DNA of 64,000 nucleotides from Streptomyces albogriseolus (GTDB lineage: Bacteria > Actinomycetota > Actinomycetes > Streptomycetales > Streptomycetaceae), in contig BMVA01000016.1 in the NCBI GenBank assembly GCA_014650475.1, positions 1 to 64,000 on the forward strand, given 5' to 3'. Positions 31,721 through 39,297 of the stretch are shown here, one piece after another. The notes beneath the pieces are model-generated. The model saw only the letters and a program-made list of their open reading frames with translations, ran no database searches and had not been told where the DNA came from. A program made the translations under genes and the position numbers. How positions within the stretch are numbered: the first letter of the stretch is position 1; every line of letters starts with the position of its first letter.

Positions 31721-32554
31721 GTGGACGACACGGTGATCGTCGGAGTGGACGGCTCCTCCTCCAGCCTCGCCGCCGCCGACGTGGCGGCCGAGGAGGCTCG
31801 GCTGCGTGGGGCCCGGCTGCGCATCGTGCACGCGTTCACCCGGCCCGCGGACCTGGATCCGATGATCCACGGGGTGCTGGCCGAGACGGAGCAGCGGATC
31901 CACGAGCGCGTCCCCGGACTGGAGATCACCCGCACCGTGGTGTCCGGCGACGCCCTGACGGTGCTGGGGACCGAGTCGCGGCACGCGGTGCTGACCGTGC
32001 TGGGGCGGCGCGGCCGGAGCCTCTTCGGCGACCTGCTGCTGGGCTCGACGGCCATGCAGCTGGCGGCGCACGGGCACGGCCCTCTCATGGTGATGCGCGG
32101 GCGGCCCGACCCCCAGGGTCCCGTACTGCTGGCCGCGGACGGCTCGCCCGCCGGGAACGCCGCCGCGTCCTTCGCGTTCACGGAGGCAGAACTGCGCGGG
32201 GCGCCGCTGACGGCCATGCACGTCTGGAACACCTGGAGCGAGCCCACGCCGTACGAGGCCCCGGGCGATCCGCTGAGCGTGGTGGTGGACCTCGATCAGC
32301 TCGAACTGCGTCACCGGCGGCTGCTGGAGGACGCGATGCGGCCCTGGATGGCCGCGCACCCTGAGGTCGTCGTCCAGCCGCGCCTCGAGCGGGGCCGGGT
32401 CCGGCAGGCGCTGCTGGAGGCGACGCGCGAGGCGCAGCTGGTGGTGGCCGGAGCACGCGGCCACGGCGGGGTCGCCGGCATGTTGCTCGGCTCGGTCAGC
32501 CAGGCCCTGCTGCACCACGCGGACTGCCCGGTCACGGTGGTGCGGTCACTGTGA
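31721..32554 (+). CDS. Tandem universal stress protein (two UspA domains)
   Basis: 277 residues from GTG 31721 (GTG 31718 is an alternative; GGGAG lies upstream). Domain 1 (about 3-130) starts VIVGVDGSSSSLAAA and ends in the ATP-binding motif GRRGRSLFGDLLLGSTA; domain 2 (about 140-277) starts VLLAADGSPAGNAA and ends GARGHGGVAGMLLGSVSQ. Both G-2x-G-9x-G(S/T) motifs are intact, so both domains may bind ATP. Such proteins accumulate under hypoxia or stasis in actinobacteria. The terminator overlaps the stop codon. Confidence 0.92.
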   Translation: MDDTVIVGVDGSSSSLAAADVAAEEARLRGARLRIVHAFTRPADLDPMIHGVLAETEQRIHERVPGLEITRTVVSGDALTVLGTESRHAVLTVLGRRGRSLFGDLLLGSTAMQLAAHGHGPLMVMRGRPDPQGPVLLAADGSPAGNAAASFAFTEAELRGAPLTAMHVWNTWSEPTPYEAPGDPLSVVVDLDQLELRHRRLLEDAMRPWMAAHPEVVVQPRLERGRVRQALLEATREAQLVVAGARGHGGVAGMLLGSVSQALLHHADCPVTVVRSL

Positions 32555-32582
32555 GCTGAGGGGGCGTCAACCCCCTCAGCTC
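32553..32582. terminator. Bidirectional hairpin overlapping the USP stop codon
   Basis: GAGCTGAGGGGG (32553-32564), loop CGTCAA, CCCCCTCAGCTC (32571-32582): a perfect 12-bp stem. It begins inside the TGA stop and ends 8 bp from the end of the convergent DUF1254 gene. Confidence 0.85.
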
Positions 32583-32589
32583 CGTTCCG

Positions 32590-34122
32590 TCAGCCGACGC
32601 GCTTGATGGGCGGGCAATGCCATCGCGCGTCGATGACCTCGGGGCGCGGGAGGTACATGCGCAGCGCGACGTACCAGATGCCCTGCCGCGGCGTGGGCAG
32701 CCAGTTGGACTCCCGCTCGGGCCCCGGCGAGTCCGGCTGCAGATAGAGGGTCAGACTCCCGTCCTCGTCTGTGACCAGCCCTCGGGTGCGGTCTCCGACG
32801 GAGTACCGGTTGATCGGGTTCGGGATCAGGTTCCGGTCCTCGTCGTAGGCGGTCAGCGACCAGAACGCGTCGACCGGGGGCATCGACCCCGCCTCGAAGC
32901 GCAGCTCGTAGCGGCCGGTGGTCAGCGTCTCGTCGGCGTCGTCGGTGAAGGCCGTCAGGTAGACCGCTTCCTCGGGATCGTTGACGGCGATGCCCACCAG
33001 GGACTGCTCCGCGGCCCGCCTGAGAAAGTCGTCCCCGTAGTGCCCGACCTCCCCCTGCGGGTAGCGCCAGCCGTTGACCAGCTCGGCCCACTGGCCGCTG
33101 AGCAGCTGCTGTTCGAGCATGGGCACGGCGGTGGCGGCGGCCCGGATCAGGCCCTCCTTCACCGGCTCCGGCTGCGCCTCGACGCCCAGCCCCGGGCCGA
33201 TGCCGATCTCCGCGAACTGCCGGAGCAGGACGTCGTGGTGCGTCGGCAGAGGGTTCTCGGCCAGCGCCGCGTTGAGCGTCTTCCACGGACCGAGCGGATC
33301 CTCGGCGGGGTCGACCGGTACCGGTACGTCGCGGCGTTCCGGGAGCGTGGCGCCTTCCTCGCCGAACAGGTGGAGCGGTGTCAGCCGGTACTGCCGCTGC
33401 AGCGCGTGGACGGCTGGGAGGTCCTCCTCGCCCTCGACGAGGGTGCGCCCGACGATCAGGACCCACGGGGTGGGGGCGGTCGCCGTGCGGCGCACGCCCT
33501 CCGGGAGGTCCCCGCTCCAGCCCGGGCCGATGAGGGCGAAGTCACCGGCCTGCGATCCGGTCGCCCGCATGCCCACGTAGTCGTAGTTGTCGGAGGTGAA
33601 GGCAACCAGTTCGAAGGTGAAGTAGCGGGCGCCCATGTCCGGATGCGAGAGAATGAGGGGCTCCTCCCGCAGGTCCGCCCACGCCCAGGAATACAGCGTG
33701 TCGATGTTGGGTGACACGCCCGCCCTGTCCGAGACGTCCCAGAGACCGCGCGCATGCCAGAAGTGGTTGACGGCCATGTAGGGCGTCGTTTCCGTCTCGG
33801 GCTTCTGGGTCACCCAACGGTGGCGAAGCTCTGCGTTGTAGAGGTAGGGGAAGCCGTAGACGAAGGCCTGTTGCCCCAACGTGTACGCGTACTCGCGGCG
33901 CCAGTCGTCCACCCGGCCGGTCAGCGTCGGCTTCACCGAGTGCCATGCCACGGGCAGGGCCCGCGTCACCTTCCGGGCGCGGTCGATGGTGTCCCCCGGG
34001 TGACGTACGGCCGCCGCGGTGGCCTTTCCGGTGGCGGCCGCCGCCTGGCCGATGCCGGCTGCCGCCGCGGCGAGACCGTGGCGCAGCCCTCGCCCGGGAT
34101 GGTTGCTGTTGGTTGAGGCCAT
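32590..34122 (-). CDS. DUF1254/DUF1214 domain protein
   Basis: 510 residues from ATG 34122, with GAGAGGAA upstream. An Ala-rich N-terminus (about 10-45) lacks a clear signal peptide. DUF1254 (about 70-230) contains GQQAFVYGFPYLYNAEL, NHFWHARGLWDVSDRAGVSPNIDTLYSWAWADLR and EPLILSHPDMGARYFTFEL. DUF1214 (about 370-495) contains YLTAFTDDADETLT..., FWSLTAYDEDRNLIPNPINRYSVGD and the C-terminal NWLPTPRQGIWYVALRMYLP. This pairing is widespread; the function is unknown, although some members sit near stress or lipid genes. It converges on the USP gene. Confidence 0.9.
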   Translation of the reverse strand: MASTNSNHPGRGLRHGLAAAAAGIGQAAAATGKATAAAVRHPGDTIDRARKVTRALPVAWHSVKPTLTGRVDDWRREYAYTLGQQAFVYGFPYLYNAELRHRWVTQKPETETTPYMAVNHFWHARGLWDVSDRAGVSPNIDTLYSWAWADLREEPLILSHPDMGARYFTFELVAFTSDNYDYVGMRATGSQAGDFALIGPGWSGDLPEGVRRTATAPTPWVLIVGRTLVEGEEDLPAVHALQRQYRLTPLHLFGEEGATLPERRDVPVPVDPAEDPLGPWKTLNAALAENPLPTHHDVLLRQFAEIGIGPGLGVEAQPEPVKEGLIRAAATAVPMLEQQLLSGQWAELVNGWRYPQGEVGHYGDDFLRRAAEQSLVGIAVNDPEEAVYLTAFTDDADETLTTGRYELRFEAGSMPPVDAFWSLTAYDEDRNLIPNPINRYSVGDRTRGLVTDEDGSLTLYLQPDSPGPERESNWLPTPRQGIWYVALRMYLPRPEVIDARWHCPPIKRVG

Positions 34123-34275
34123 CACCGCGTTCCTCTCTCCTGAGGCTGGACGGCACAACGTGCGGCCACGTTCGCGGGGTTGCCGGGCCGGTGCTCGAAC
34201 AAGCACCTCCTCTTCGAGTAGATCACCACGTCCATACCCCGGCAAATGGGGCTCGTGGGCCGGTCCGCACCCTCG

Positions 34276-34698
34276 TCACGCGAGGAACGACAGCCGCACC
34301 CGACGCTCGGCGTTGTCCTTGTTGGTGTCGACCAGGCAGACCGACTGCCAGGTGCCCAGTTCCAGGCGGCCGTTGATCACCGGGAGGGTCGCGTGCGGCG
34401 GGACGAGGGCCGGGAGGACGTGGTCGCGGCCGTGGCCGGGGCTGCCGTGGCGGTGCTGCCAGCGGTCGTCGGCGGGCAGCAGGGTGTGCAGCGCGGAGAG
34501 CAGGTCCTCGTCGCTGCCGGCGCCGGTCTCGATGACGGCGATGCCGGCCGTGGCGTGCGGCACGAACACGTTGAGCAGGCCGTCCCGGCCGGCCGCGGTG
34601 TCCCGCAGGAAGGTCTCGCAGTCGCCGGTGATGTCGACGACCCGCTCGGCGGAGCCGGTGGTGAGGGTCAGGACTCGGGTGGTGAAGGCGTCGGACAT
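34276..34698 (-). CDS. YjbQ/UPF0047 family protein
   Basis: 140 residues from ATG 34698. The fold markers are all present: VFVPHATAGIAVIETG (conserved His and Thr), WQHRHGSPGHGRDHVLPALV (His-rich metal site) and INGRLELGTWQSVCLVDTN near the end. Family members have been assigned secondary thiamine-phosphate synthase activity on the basis of genetic complementation; the physiological reaction is uncertain. It is divergent from the flavin monooxygenase gene 90 bp away. Confidence 0.93.
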   Translation of the reverse strand: MSDAFTTRVLTLTTGSAERVVDITGDCETFLRDTAAGRDGLLNVFVPHATAGIAVIETGAGSDEDLLSALHTLLPADDRWQHRHGSPGHGRDHVLPALVPPHATLPVINGRLELGTWQSVCLVDTNKDNAERRVRLSFLA

Positions 34699-34788
34699 GC
34701 GCCCATCCTGACGCACGCGGCGCGCTTCCCGCGTTCCCGGTGGAGCGCGTCCGGGAAGATCCACCGCACCTCGGGTGTTGGTGGAAGC

Positions 34789-35865
34789 GTGAACCATGTG
34801 CGCGAGGTCGAGGTGGTCGTCGTCGGCGCCGGGCAGGCCGGACTGTCGAGCGCCTATCACCTGCGGCGCACCGGCTTCGAGCCGGACCGCGACTTCGTGG
34901 TGCTGGACCACTCCCCCCGGCCCGGCGGCGCCTGGCAGTTCCGCTGGCCCTCGCTGACGTACGGCAAGGTGCACGGGATGCACGCGCTGCCCGGGATGGA
35001 GCTGACGGACGCCGATCCGCTGCGGCCCTCCGCCGAGGTGATCGGCGCGTACTTCGACCGCTACGAGCGGATGTTCGACCTGCGGGTGCGCCGCCCGGTG
35101 GACGTGCGCGCGGTGCGGGAGGGGTCCGGCGGGCGGCTGCTGGTGGAGACCTCGCACGGCACCTGGGCGACCCGCGCGCTGATCAACGCGACCGGCACCT
35201 GGGACCGGCCCTTCCGGCCCCGCTACCCGGGCCAGGAGACCTTCCGCGGACGGCAGTTGCACACCGCGCAGTACCCAGGTCCGCAGGCGTTCGCCGGGCT
35301 GCGGGTGGTCGTGGTGGGCGGCGGCGCGTCCGGCACCCAGCATCTGCTGGAGATCGCCCCGTACGCGGCGGCCACCACCTGGGTGACGCGGCGGCCGCCC
35401 GTCTGGCGGGAGGAGCCCTTCGACGAGAACGCGGGCCGTGAGGCCGTGGCCCTCGTAGAGGAACGCGTCCGGCAGGGGCTGCCCCCGCGCAGCGTGGTCT
35501 CCGTGACAGGGCTGCCGCTGAACGACGCGATCCGGCGGGGACTTTCGGACGGGGTGCTCGACCGCCTGCCGATGTTCGACCGGATCGAGCCCGAGGGTGT
35601 GGTGTGGGACGACGGGCGCCGGGTCGCGGCGGACGTGATCCTGTGGGCGACCGGGTTCCGGCCCGTGATCGGCCATCTCGCTCCGCTGCGGCTGCGGGAG
35701 CCCGGCGGCGGGATCCGCGTGGAGGGCACCCGGGTGGTCGGCGACCCGCGGATCCACCTGGTCGGCTACGGTCCCTCGGCCAGCACGATCGGCGCCAACC
35801 GGGCCGGGCGGGCGGCCGTGCGGGACATCCGGCGGCTGCTGGCCGAGGAGCCCGCCGCGGCCTGA
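34789..35865 (+). CDS. Flavin-containing monooxygenase-like FAD/NADPH protein
   Basis: 358 residues from GTG 34789 (GTG 34798 possible). Two Rossmann motifs: VVVVGAGQAGLSSAYHL for FAD and VVVVGGGASGTQHLLEI for NADPH. Between them, PRPGGAWQFRWPSLTYGKVHG and INATGTWDRPFRPRYPGQETF are characteristic of class B flavoprotein monooxygenases, and ILWATGFRPVI is the conserved ATG motif. The FxGxxxHxxxW/Y fingerprint appears degenerate as FRGRQLHTAQY. Oxidises a nitrogen or sulfur atom or a ketone in an unknown substrate. It ends 8 bp from the convergent mltG gene. Confidence 0.85.
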   Translation: MNHVREVEVVVVGAGQAGLSSAYHLRRTGFEPDRDFVVLDHSPRPGGAWQFRWPSLTYGKVHGMHALPGMELTDADPLRPSAEVIGAYFDRYERMFDLRVRRPVDVRAVREGSGGRLLVETSHGTWATRALINATGTWDRPFRPRYPGQETFRGRQLHTAQYPGPQAFAGLRVVVVGGGASGTQHLLEIAPYAAATTWVTRRPPVWREEPFDENAGREAVALVEERVRQGLPPRSVVSVTGLPLNDAIRRGLSDGVLDRLPMFDRIEPEGVVWDDGRRVAADVILWATGFRPVIGHLAPLRLREPGGGIRVEGTRVVGDPRIHLVGYGPSASTIGANRAGRAAVRDIRRLLAEEPAAA

Positions 35866-35872
35866 ACGGCGG

Positions 35873-36730
35873 TCACGGTGAGGACGGCCGCGCGGACTTC
35901 TCCGCGGTCTTCTTCCGTTCGGCCTCCGCCTCCGCCACATTGCGCTGGTGCTCCGCGAGGTCCGCGGTGAAGCGGGTCTCCCCCGGCCGGACCGTGACGA
36001 AGTACAGCCAGTCGCCCGGGGTGGGGTTGATCGCGGCGCGCACGGCGTCCTCGCCGGGGTTGTCGATGGGGGTCGGCGGCAGCCCCATGCGCCGGTAGGA
36101 GTTGTACGGGCTGTCGACCTCGGTGTCGGCGGGGGTGGTGCGCGCCGTGGTGCGGCTGAGGGCGTAGTCGACGGTGGAGTCCATCTGCAGCGGCATGCCG
36201 CGCTCCAGCCGGTTGAAGATCACCCGGGCCACCTTGCCCATGTCCGCCCGGGTGGCGGCCTCGGCCTGGACGATGCTGGCGACGGTGACCGCCTGGTAGA
36301 CGTTCATCGCGTTGCGCTGCGCTCCGGCGGCGACGGGGGCGCCGTTGAACTTCTTGTTGGCCGTGTCGACCATGCGGGCCAGCAGCTTCTGCGGAGTGGC
36401 GTTCTCCGGGAGCGGATACGTGTCCGGGAAGAGATAGCCCTCGGGGTTGCCCTCCGCCTCGTTCGGCAGCTTCAGATGCAGCTTGGCGAGGGACTTCTTC
36501 GTGGTGCCCGCGGGCAGGTCGAGGGTCTTGTCGATGGCGGCGTAGACCTGGCTCGCCCGCCATCCCGCGGGGACGACCAGGGTCTCGGGGCGGGGCTCCT
36601 CCTCGTCGGCCATGATCAGCAGCGGCACCGCCACGGCGGTGCCGGCCACGACGGCCCCGAGCGTCGCCAGGGCGAGACGGCCGCGGCGCGTCAGTCGGAT
36701 CGAGTTCCGTGACGGAGTGTTCGTCTGCAT
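35873..36730 (-). CDS. Endolytic transglycosylase MltG-like (YceG) protein
   Basis: 285 residues from ATG 36730. A cytoplasmic N-terminus with Arg residues, one transmembrane helix (about 20-40), and an extracytoplasmic YceG domain. Core blocks: GNPEGYLFPDTYPLPENATP, AVTVASIVQAEAATRADMGKVARVIFNRLERGMPLQMDSTVDYAL and PYNSYRRMGLPPTPI. The Glu in VQAEA aligns with the conserved Glu of the VEKET block that holds the catalytic residue. MltG cuts nascent glycan strands. It is shorter than the main Streptomyces MltG and is not next to ruvX/aroE, so it is probably a second paralogue. Confidence 0.88.
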   Translation of the reverse strand: MQTNTPSRNSIRLTRRGRLALATLGAVVAGTAVAVPLLIMADEEEPRPETLVVPAGWRASQVYAAIDKTLDLPAGTTKKSLAKLHLKLPNEAEGNPEGYLFPDTYPLPENATPQKLLARMVDTANKKFNGAPVAAGAQRNAMNVYQAVTVASIVQAEAATRADMGKVARVIFNRLERGMPLQMDSTVDYALSRTTARTTPADTEVDSPYNSYRRMGLPPTPIDNPGEDAVRAAINPTPGDWLYFVTVRPGETRFTADLAEHQRNVAEAEAERKKTAEKSARPSSP

Positions 36731-36773
36731 GCGGGCACGGTAACCCGCATATGGTCATAAACCCGGCATATTT

Positions 36774-38576
36774 TCAGCTTGTCGGCTCCAGTCGGGCGTC
36801 CCGTCGCACGAGGGCCGCGTAGCGCCCTTCGCGCTCCAGCAGCTGCTCGTGGGTGCCGCGTTCCACCACGCGGCCGGAATCCAGGACGACGATCTGATCG
36901 GCGCCGCGGACGGTGGACAGCCGGTGGGCGATGGTGAGGGTGGTGCGGTCGGCCGACAGCGCGTCGATGGCGGCCTGCACCGCCGCCTCGGTACGGGTGT
37001 CCAGCGCACTGGTGGCCTCGTCGAGGACGAGCACCGGAGGGTCGCGCAGGATGGTCCGCGCGATCGCCAGGCGCTGCTTCTCGCCGCCGGAGAAGCGGTG
37101 GCCCCGTTCGCCGACGACGGTGTCGTACCCGTCCGGCAGGGCCGCGATGTGGTCGTGGATCTGGGCGGCCTTCGCCGCCGCGTGCAGCTCCTCGTCGGTG
37201 GCGTCGGGCTTGGCGAAGCGCAGGTTGTCCGCGACCGACGCGTGGAAGAGGTACGTCTCCTGGGAGACGACGCCCACCGCGCGGGCCAGGGTGTCGAAGT
37301 CGAGGTCGCGCACGTCCACCCCGTCGAGGGTGACCCGCCCGCCCGTGACGTCGTACAGCCGCGGCACCAGGTGGCCGAGCGTGGACTTGCCGGCGCCGGT
37401 CGGGCCGACCACGGCGAGGCTCCCGCCCGGCGGGACGGTGATGTCGATGCCGTCGAGGACCGGGCCGCCCTTGCCGTCGTAGCCGAACGAGACGTTCTCG
37501 AAGCGGACCTCGCCCTTGACCCGATCCAGCCGCACCGGGTCCTCGCGCTCGGTGATGTCGACCGGCAGGTCGAGGTACTCGAAGATGCGCTGGAAGAGGG
37601 CGAGCGAGGTCTGGATCTGCACGCCGGTGGACAGCAGGCTCACCGCCGGGCGGAACAGGCCCTGCTGGAGCGAGACGAACGCGACGATGGTGCCGATCGA
37701 CACCCCCGGGCCGCCCGAGTGCAGGGCGAGGCCGGCCGTCCAGTAGATGACCGCCGGCATGGCGGCCATGACGATCGTGATGACCGCCATGCGCCAGCGG
37801 CCGGCCATGTTCGACCGCACCTCCAGATCGACGAGGCGCTCGGACTCGTCGGCGAAGGCGGCGGTCAGCGAGTCGGAGCGGCCCATCGTGCGGCCGAGCA
37901 GGATGCCGCTGACCGACAGCGACTCGGTGACCGTGGCCGCCATCGCGGCCATCTGCTTCTGACGCCGGGTGGTGATCTTCTTGCGTTCGTTGCCGACGCG
38001 GCGGCTGATCCAGACGAAGACCGGCAGCAGCGCCAGCGACACGACCGTCAGACGCCAGTCGAGCGCGAGCATCGCCACGATCGTCGCGACCACGCTCGTG
38101 AGGTTGGAGACCAGCGAGGTCGCCGTGGAGGTCACGGTGGCCTGCATGCCGCCGATGTCGTTGGCGATGCGGGACTGCACCTCGCCGGTGCGGGTGCGGG
38201 TGAAGAAGGCGAGCGACATGCGCTGCAGACGCCCGTAGACGGCGGTGCGCAGGTCGTGCATGACGCGCTGGCCCACGGTCGTGGAGATCAGGGTCTGCAG
38301 CACGCCGAAGACGCTGGTGAGCACGGCGCTGAGGATCATGCCCAGCGCCAGCAGGCTGAGCAGGCCGGTGCGGCCCTCGGGCAGCGCGACGTCGAGGATC
38401 GCCTTCAGCAGGAACGGCGAGGCGACCGACACGAGCGACGACGCCCCGACGAGCAGTCCGACGATCGCGAGGCGGCCCCGGTAGGGACGGAAGAGACGCA
38501 GGATGCGCCGCACCTGCCGGGGTTCCTGCTCGGCTCCGGCGGGCGGCGTCCATGCGGGTGCGTGGTCGGGGTGCAT
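36774..38576 (-). CDS. Multidrug-type ABC exporter (fused membrane and ATPase domains)
   Basis: 600 residues from ATG 38576. Six transmembrane helices (about 35-330) precede the ATPase domain: Walker A GPTGAGKST, Q-loop VSQETYLF, signature FSGGEKQR, Walker B VLVLDEATSALD, and the H-loop AHRLSTV. All motifs are consensus, so it can act as a homodimer. It resembles LmrA/MsbA-type exporters. It is divergent from a MarR gene with a perfect dyad between them, and so is probably repressed by MarR and induced by its substrates. Confidence 0.93.
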   Translation of the reverse strand: MHPDHAPAWTPPAGAEQEPRQVRRILRLFRPYRGRLAIVGLLVGASSLVSVASPFLLKAILDVALPEGRTGLLSLLALGMILSAVLTSVFGVLQTLISTTVGQRVMHDLRTAVYGRLQRMSLAFFTRTRTGEVQSRIANDIGGMQATVTSTATSLVSNLTSVVATIVAMLALDWRLTVVSLALLPVFVWISRRVGNERKKITTRRQKQMAAMAATVTESLSVSGILLGRTMGRSDSLTAAFADESERLVDLEVRSNMAGRWRMAVITIVMAAMPAVIYWTAGLALHSGGPGVSIGTIVAFVSLQQGLFRPAVSLLSTGVQIQTSLALFQRIFEYLDLPVDITEREDPVRLDRVKGEVRFENVSFGYDGKGGPVLDGIDITVPPGGSLAVVGPTGAGKSTLGHLVPRLYDVTGGRVTLDGVDVRDLDFDTLARAVGVVSQETYLFHASVADNLRFAKPDATDEELHAAAKAAQIHDHIAALPDGYDTVVGERGHRFSGGEKQRLAIARTILRDPPVLVLDEATSALDTRTEAAVQAAIDALSADRTTLTIAHRLSTVRGADQIVVLDSGRVVERGTHEQLLEREGRYAALVRRDARLEPTS

Positions 38577-38611
38577 GGTCTCCTTCGGGGTGCGGCTCTC
38601 GGTGAACGGTA

Positions 38612-38638
38612 TTCATTGTTACCCATACTCACAATGAA
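38612..38638. promoter_or_regulatory. Operator between ABC exporter and marR genes
   Basis: TTCATTGT (38612-38619) and ACAATGAA (38631-38638) are perfect 8-bp inverted arms separated by 11 bp, in an AT-rich island between the two start codons. The spacing suits a MarR dimer. A possible -10 GATAAT (38648-38653) lies 8 bp before the marR ATG, so the marR mRNA may be leaderless. Confidence 0.75.
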
Positions 38639-38661
38639 CGACATCCTGATAATGTTCCCGC

Positions 38662-39150
38662 ATGACCGCCCCCGACCCCGACGGCCTGCTGGCCGAGCAA
38701 CTGCTCCGGCTCACCCGCCGGGTGCATCGCATCCAGAAGCGCCATCTGGAGCGGCGCGAGCTCGGCATCACTCCTGCCCAGTCCCGGCTGCTGCGCACCC
38801 TCGCGCACTACAGCTCACCGCCCCGCATGGCCGACCTCGCGGAGCGGCTGGAGGTGGTGCCCCGCGCGGTGACCACGCTGGTCGACGGGCTGGAGGCGCA
38901 CGGCACGGTACGCAGGGTCCCGGATCCGGCCAACCGGCGCGTGATCCGCATCGAGCTGACCGACGCGGGCCGCGAGACGCTCCGGGAACTGCGCGCGGCA
39001 CGGCGGGCGGCCGCGTCGGAGATCCTCGCCCCGCTGGGGGAACGGGAGCGGGAGCAGCTCGGTCAGCTGCTGAACACGCTGGTCGACGGTCCCACGGGCC
39101 CGCCCTGCGGGGAGGGGCCTGCCGGGCGGCCGGATCCGGTGGAGGGCTGA
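38662..39150 (+). CDS. MarR family transcriptional regulator
   Basis: 162 residues from ATG 38662. The winged helix reads GITPAQSRLLRTLAHYSSPPRMADLAERLEVVPRAVTTLVDGLEAHGTV, then VPDPANRRVIRIELTDAGRE as the wing. N- and C-terminal helices form the dimer interface. It is divergent from a multidrug ABC exporter and upstream of a second, heterodimeric exporter pair on the same strand. It is the likely repressor of the divergent exporter through the dyad at 38612-38638. Confidence 0.92.
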   Translation: MTAPDPDGLLAEQLLRLTRRVHRIQKRHLERRELGITPAQSRLLRTLAHYSSPPRMADLAERLEVVPRAVTTLVDGLEAHGTVRRVPDPANRRVIRIELTDAGRETLRELRAARRAAASEILAPLGEREREQLGQLLNTLVDGPTGPPCGEGPAGRPDPVEG

Positions 39151-39190
39151 CGTCCCGGAGGGCGTGGCCGAGGCCCCGCCCGGGGCGTGG

Positions 39191-39240
39191 CCGGTAAAAA
39201 CCGGTTGCCCGTGGATGCGTGACGGAGTCAACCTGTCACG
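39191..39240 (+). promoter_or_regulatory. Two small dyads before the heterodimeric ABC genes
   Basis: CCGGT-AAAA-ACCGG (39191-39204) could be the marR terminator, and CGTGAC (39218-39223)/GTCACG (39235-39240) a perfect 6-bp dyad with an 11-bp spacer. The 11-bp spacing matches that of the MarR-type dyad upstream but the sequence differs. Confidence 0.35.
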
Positions 39241-39297
39241 GTTTGCTGCCGCCGTCCGAGGACGGCCGCGGCCCCTGCTCCGAGCCACTGGGACGCC

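Noticed and set aside
36849-39197. Very long plus-strand open frame antisense to the ABC exporter
   Set aside because: It is the His/Gly/Asp-rich mirror of the exporter reading frame and contains no recognisable domain.
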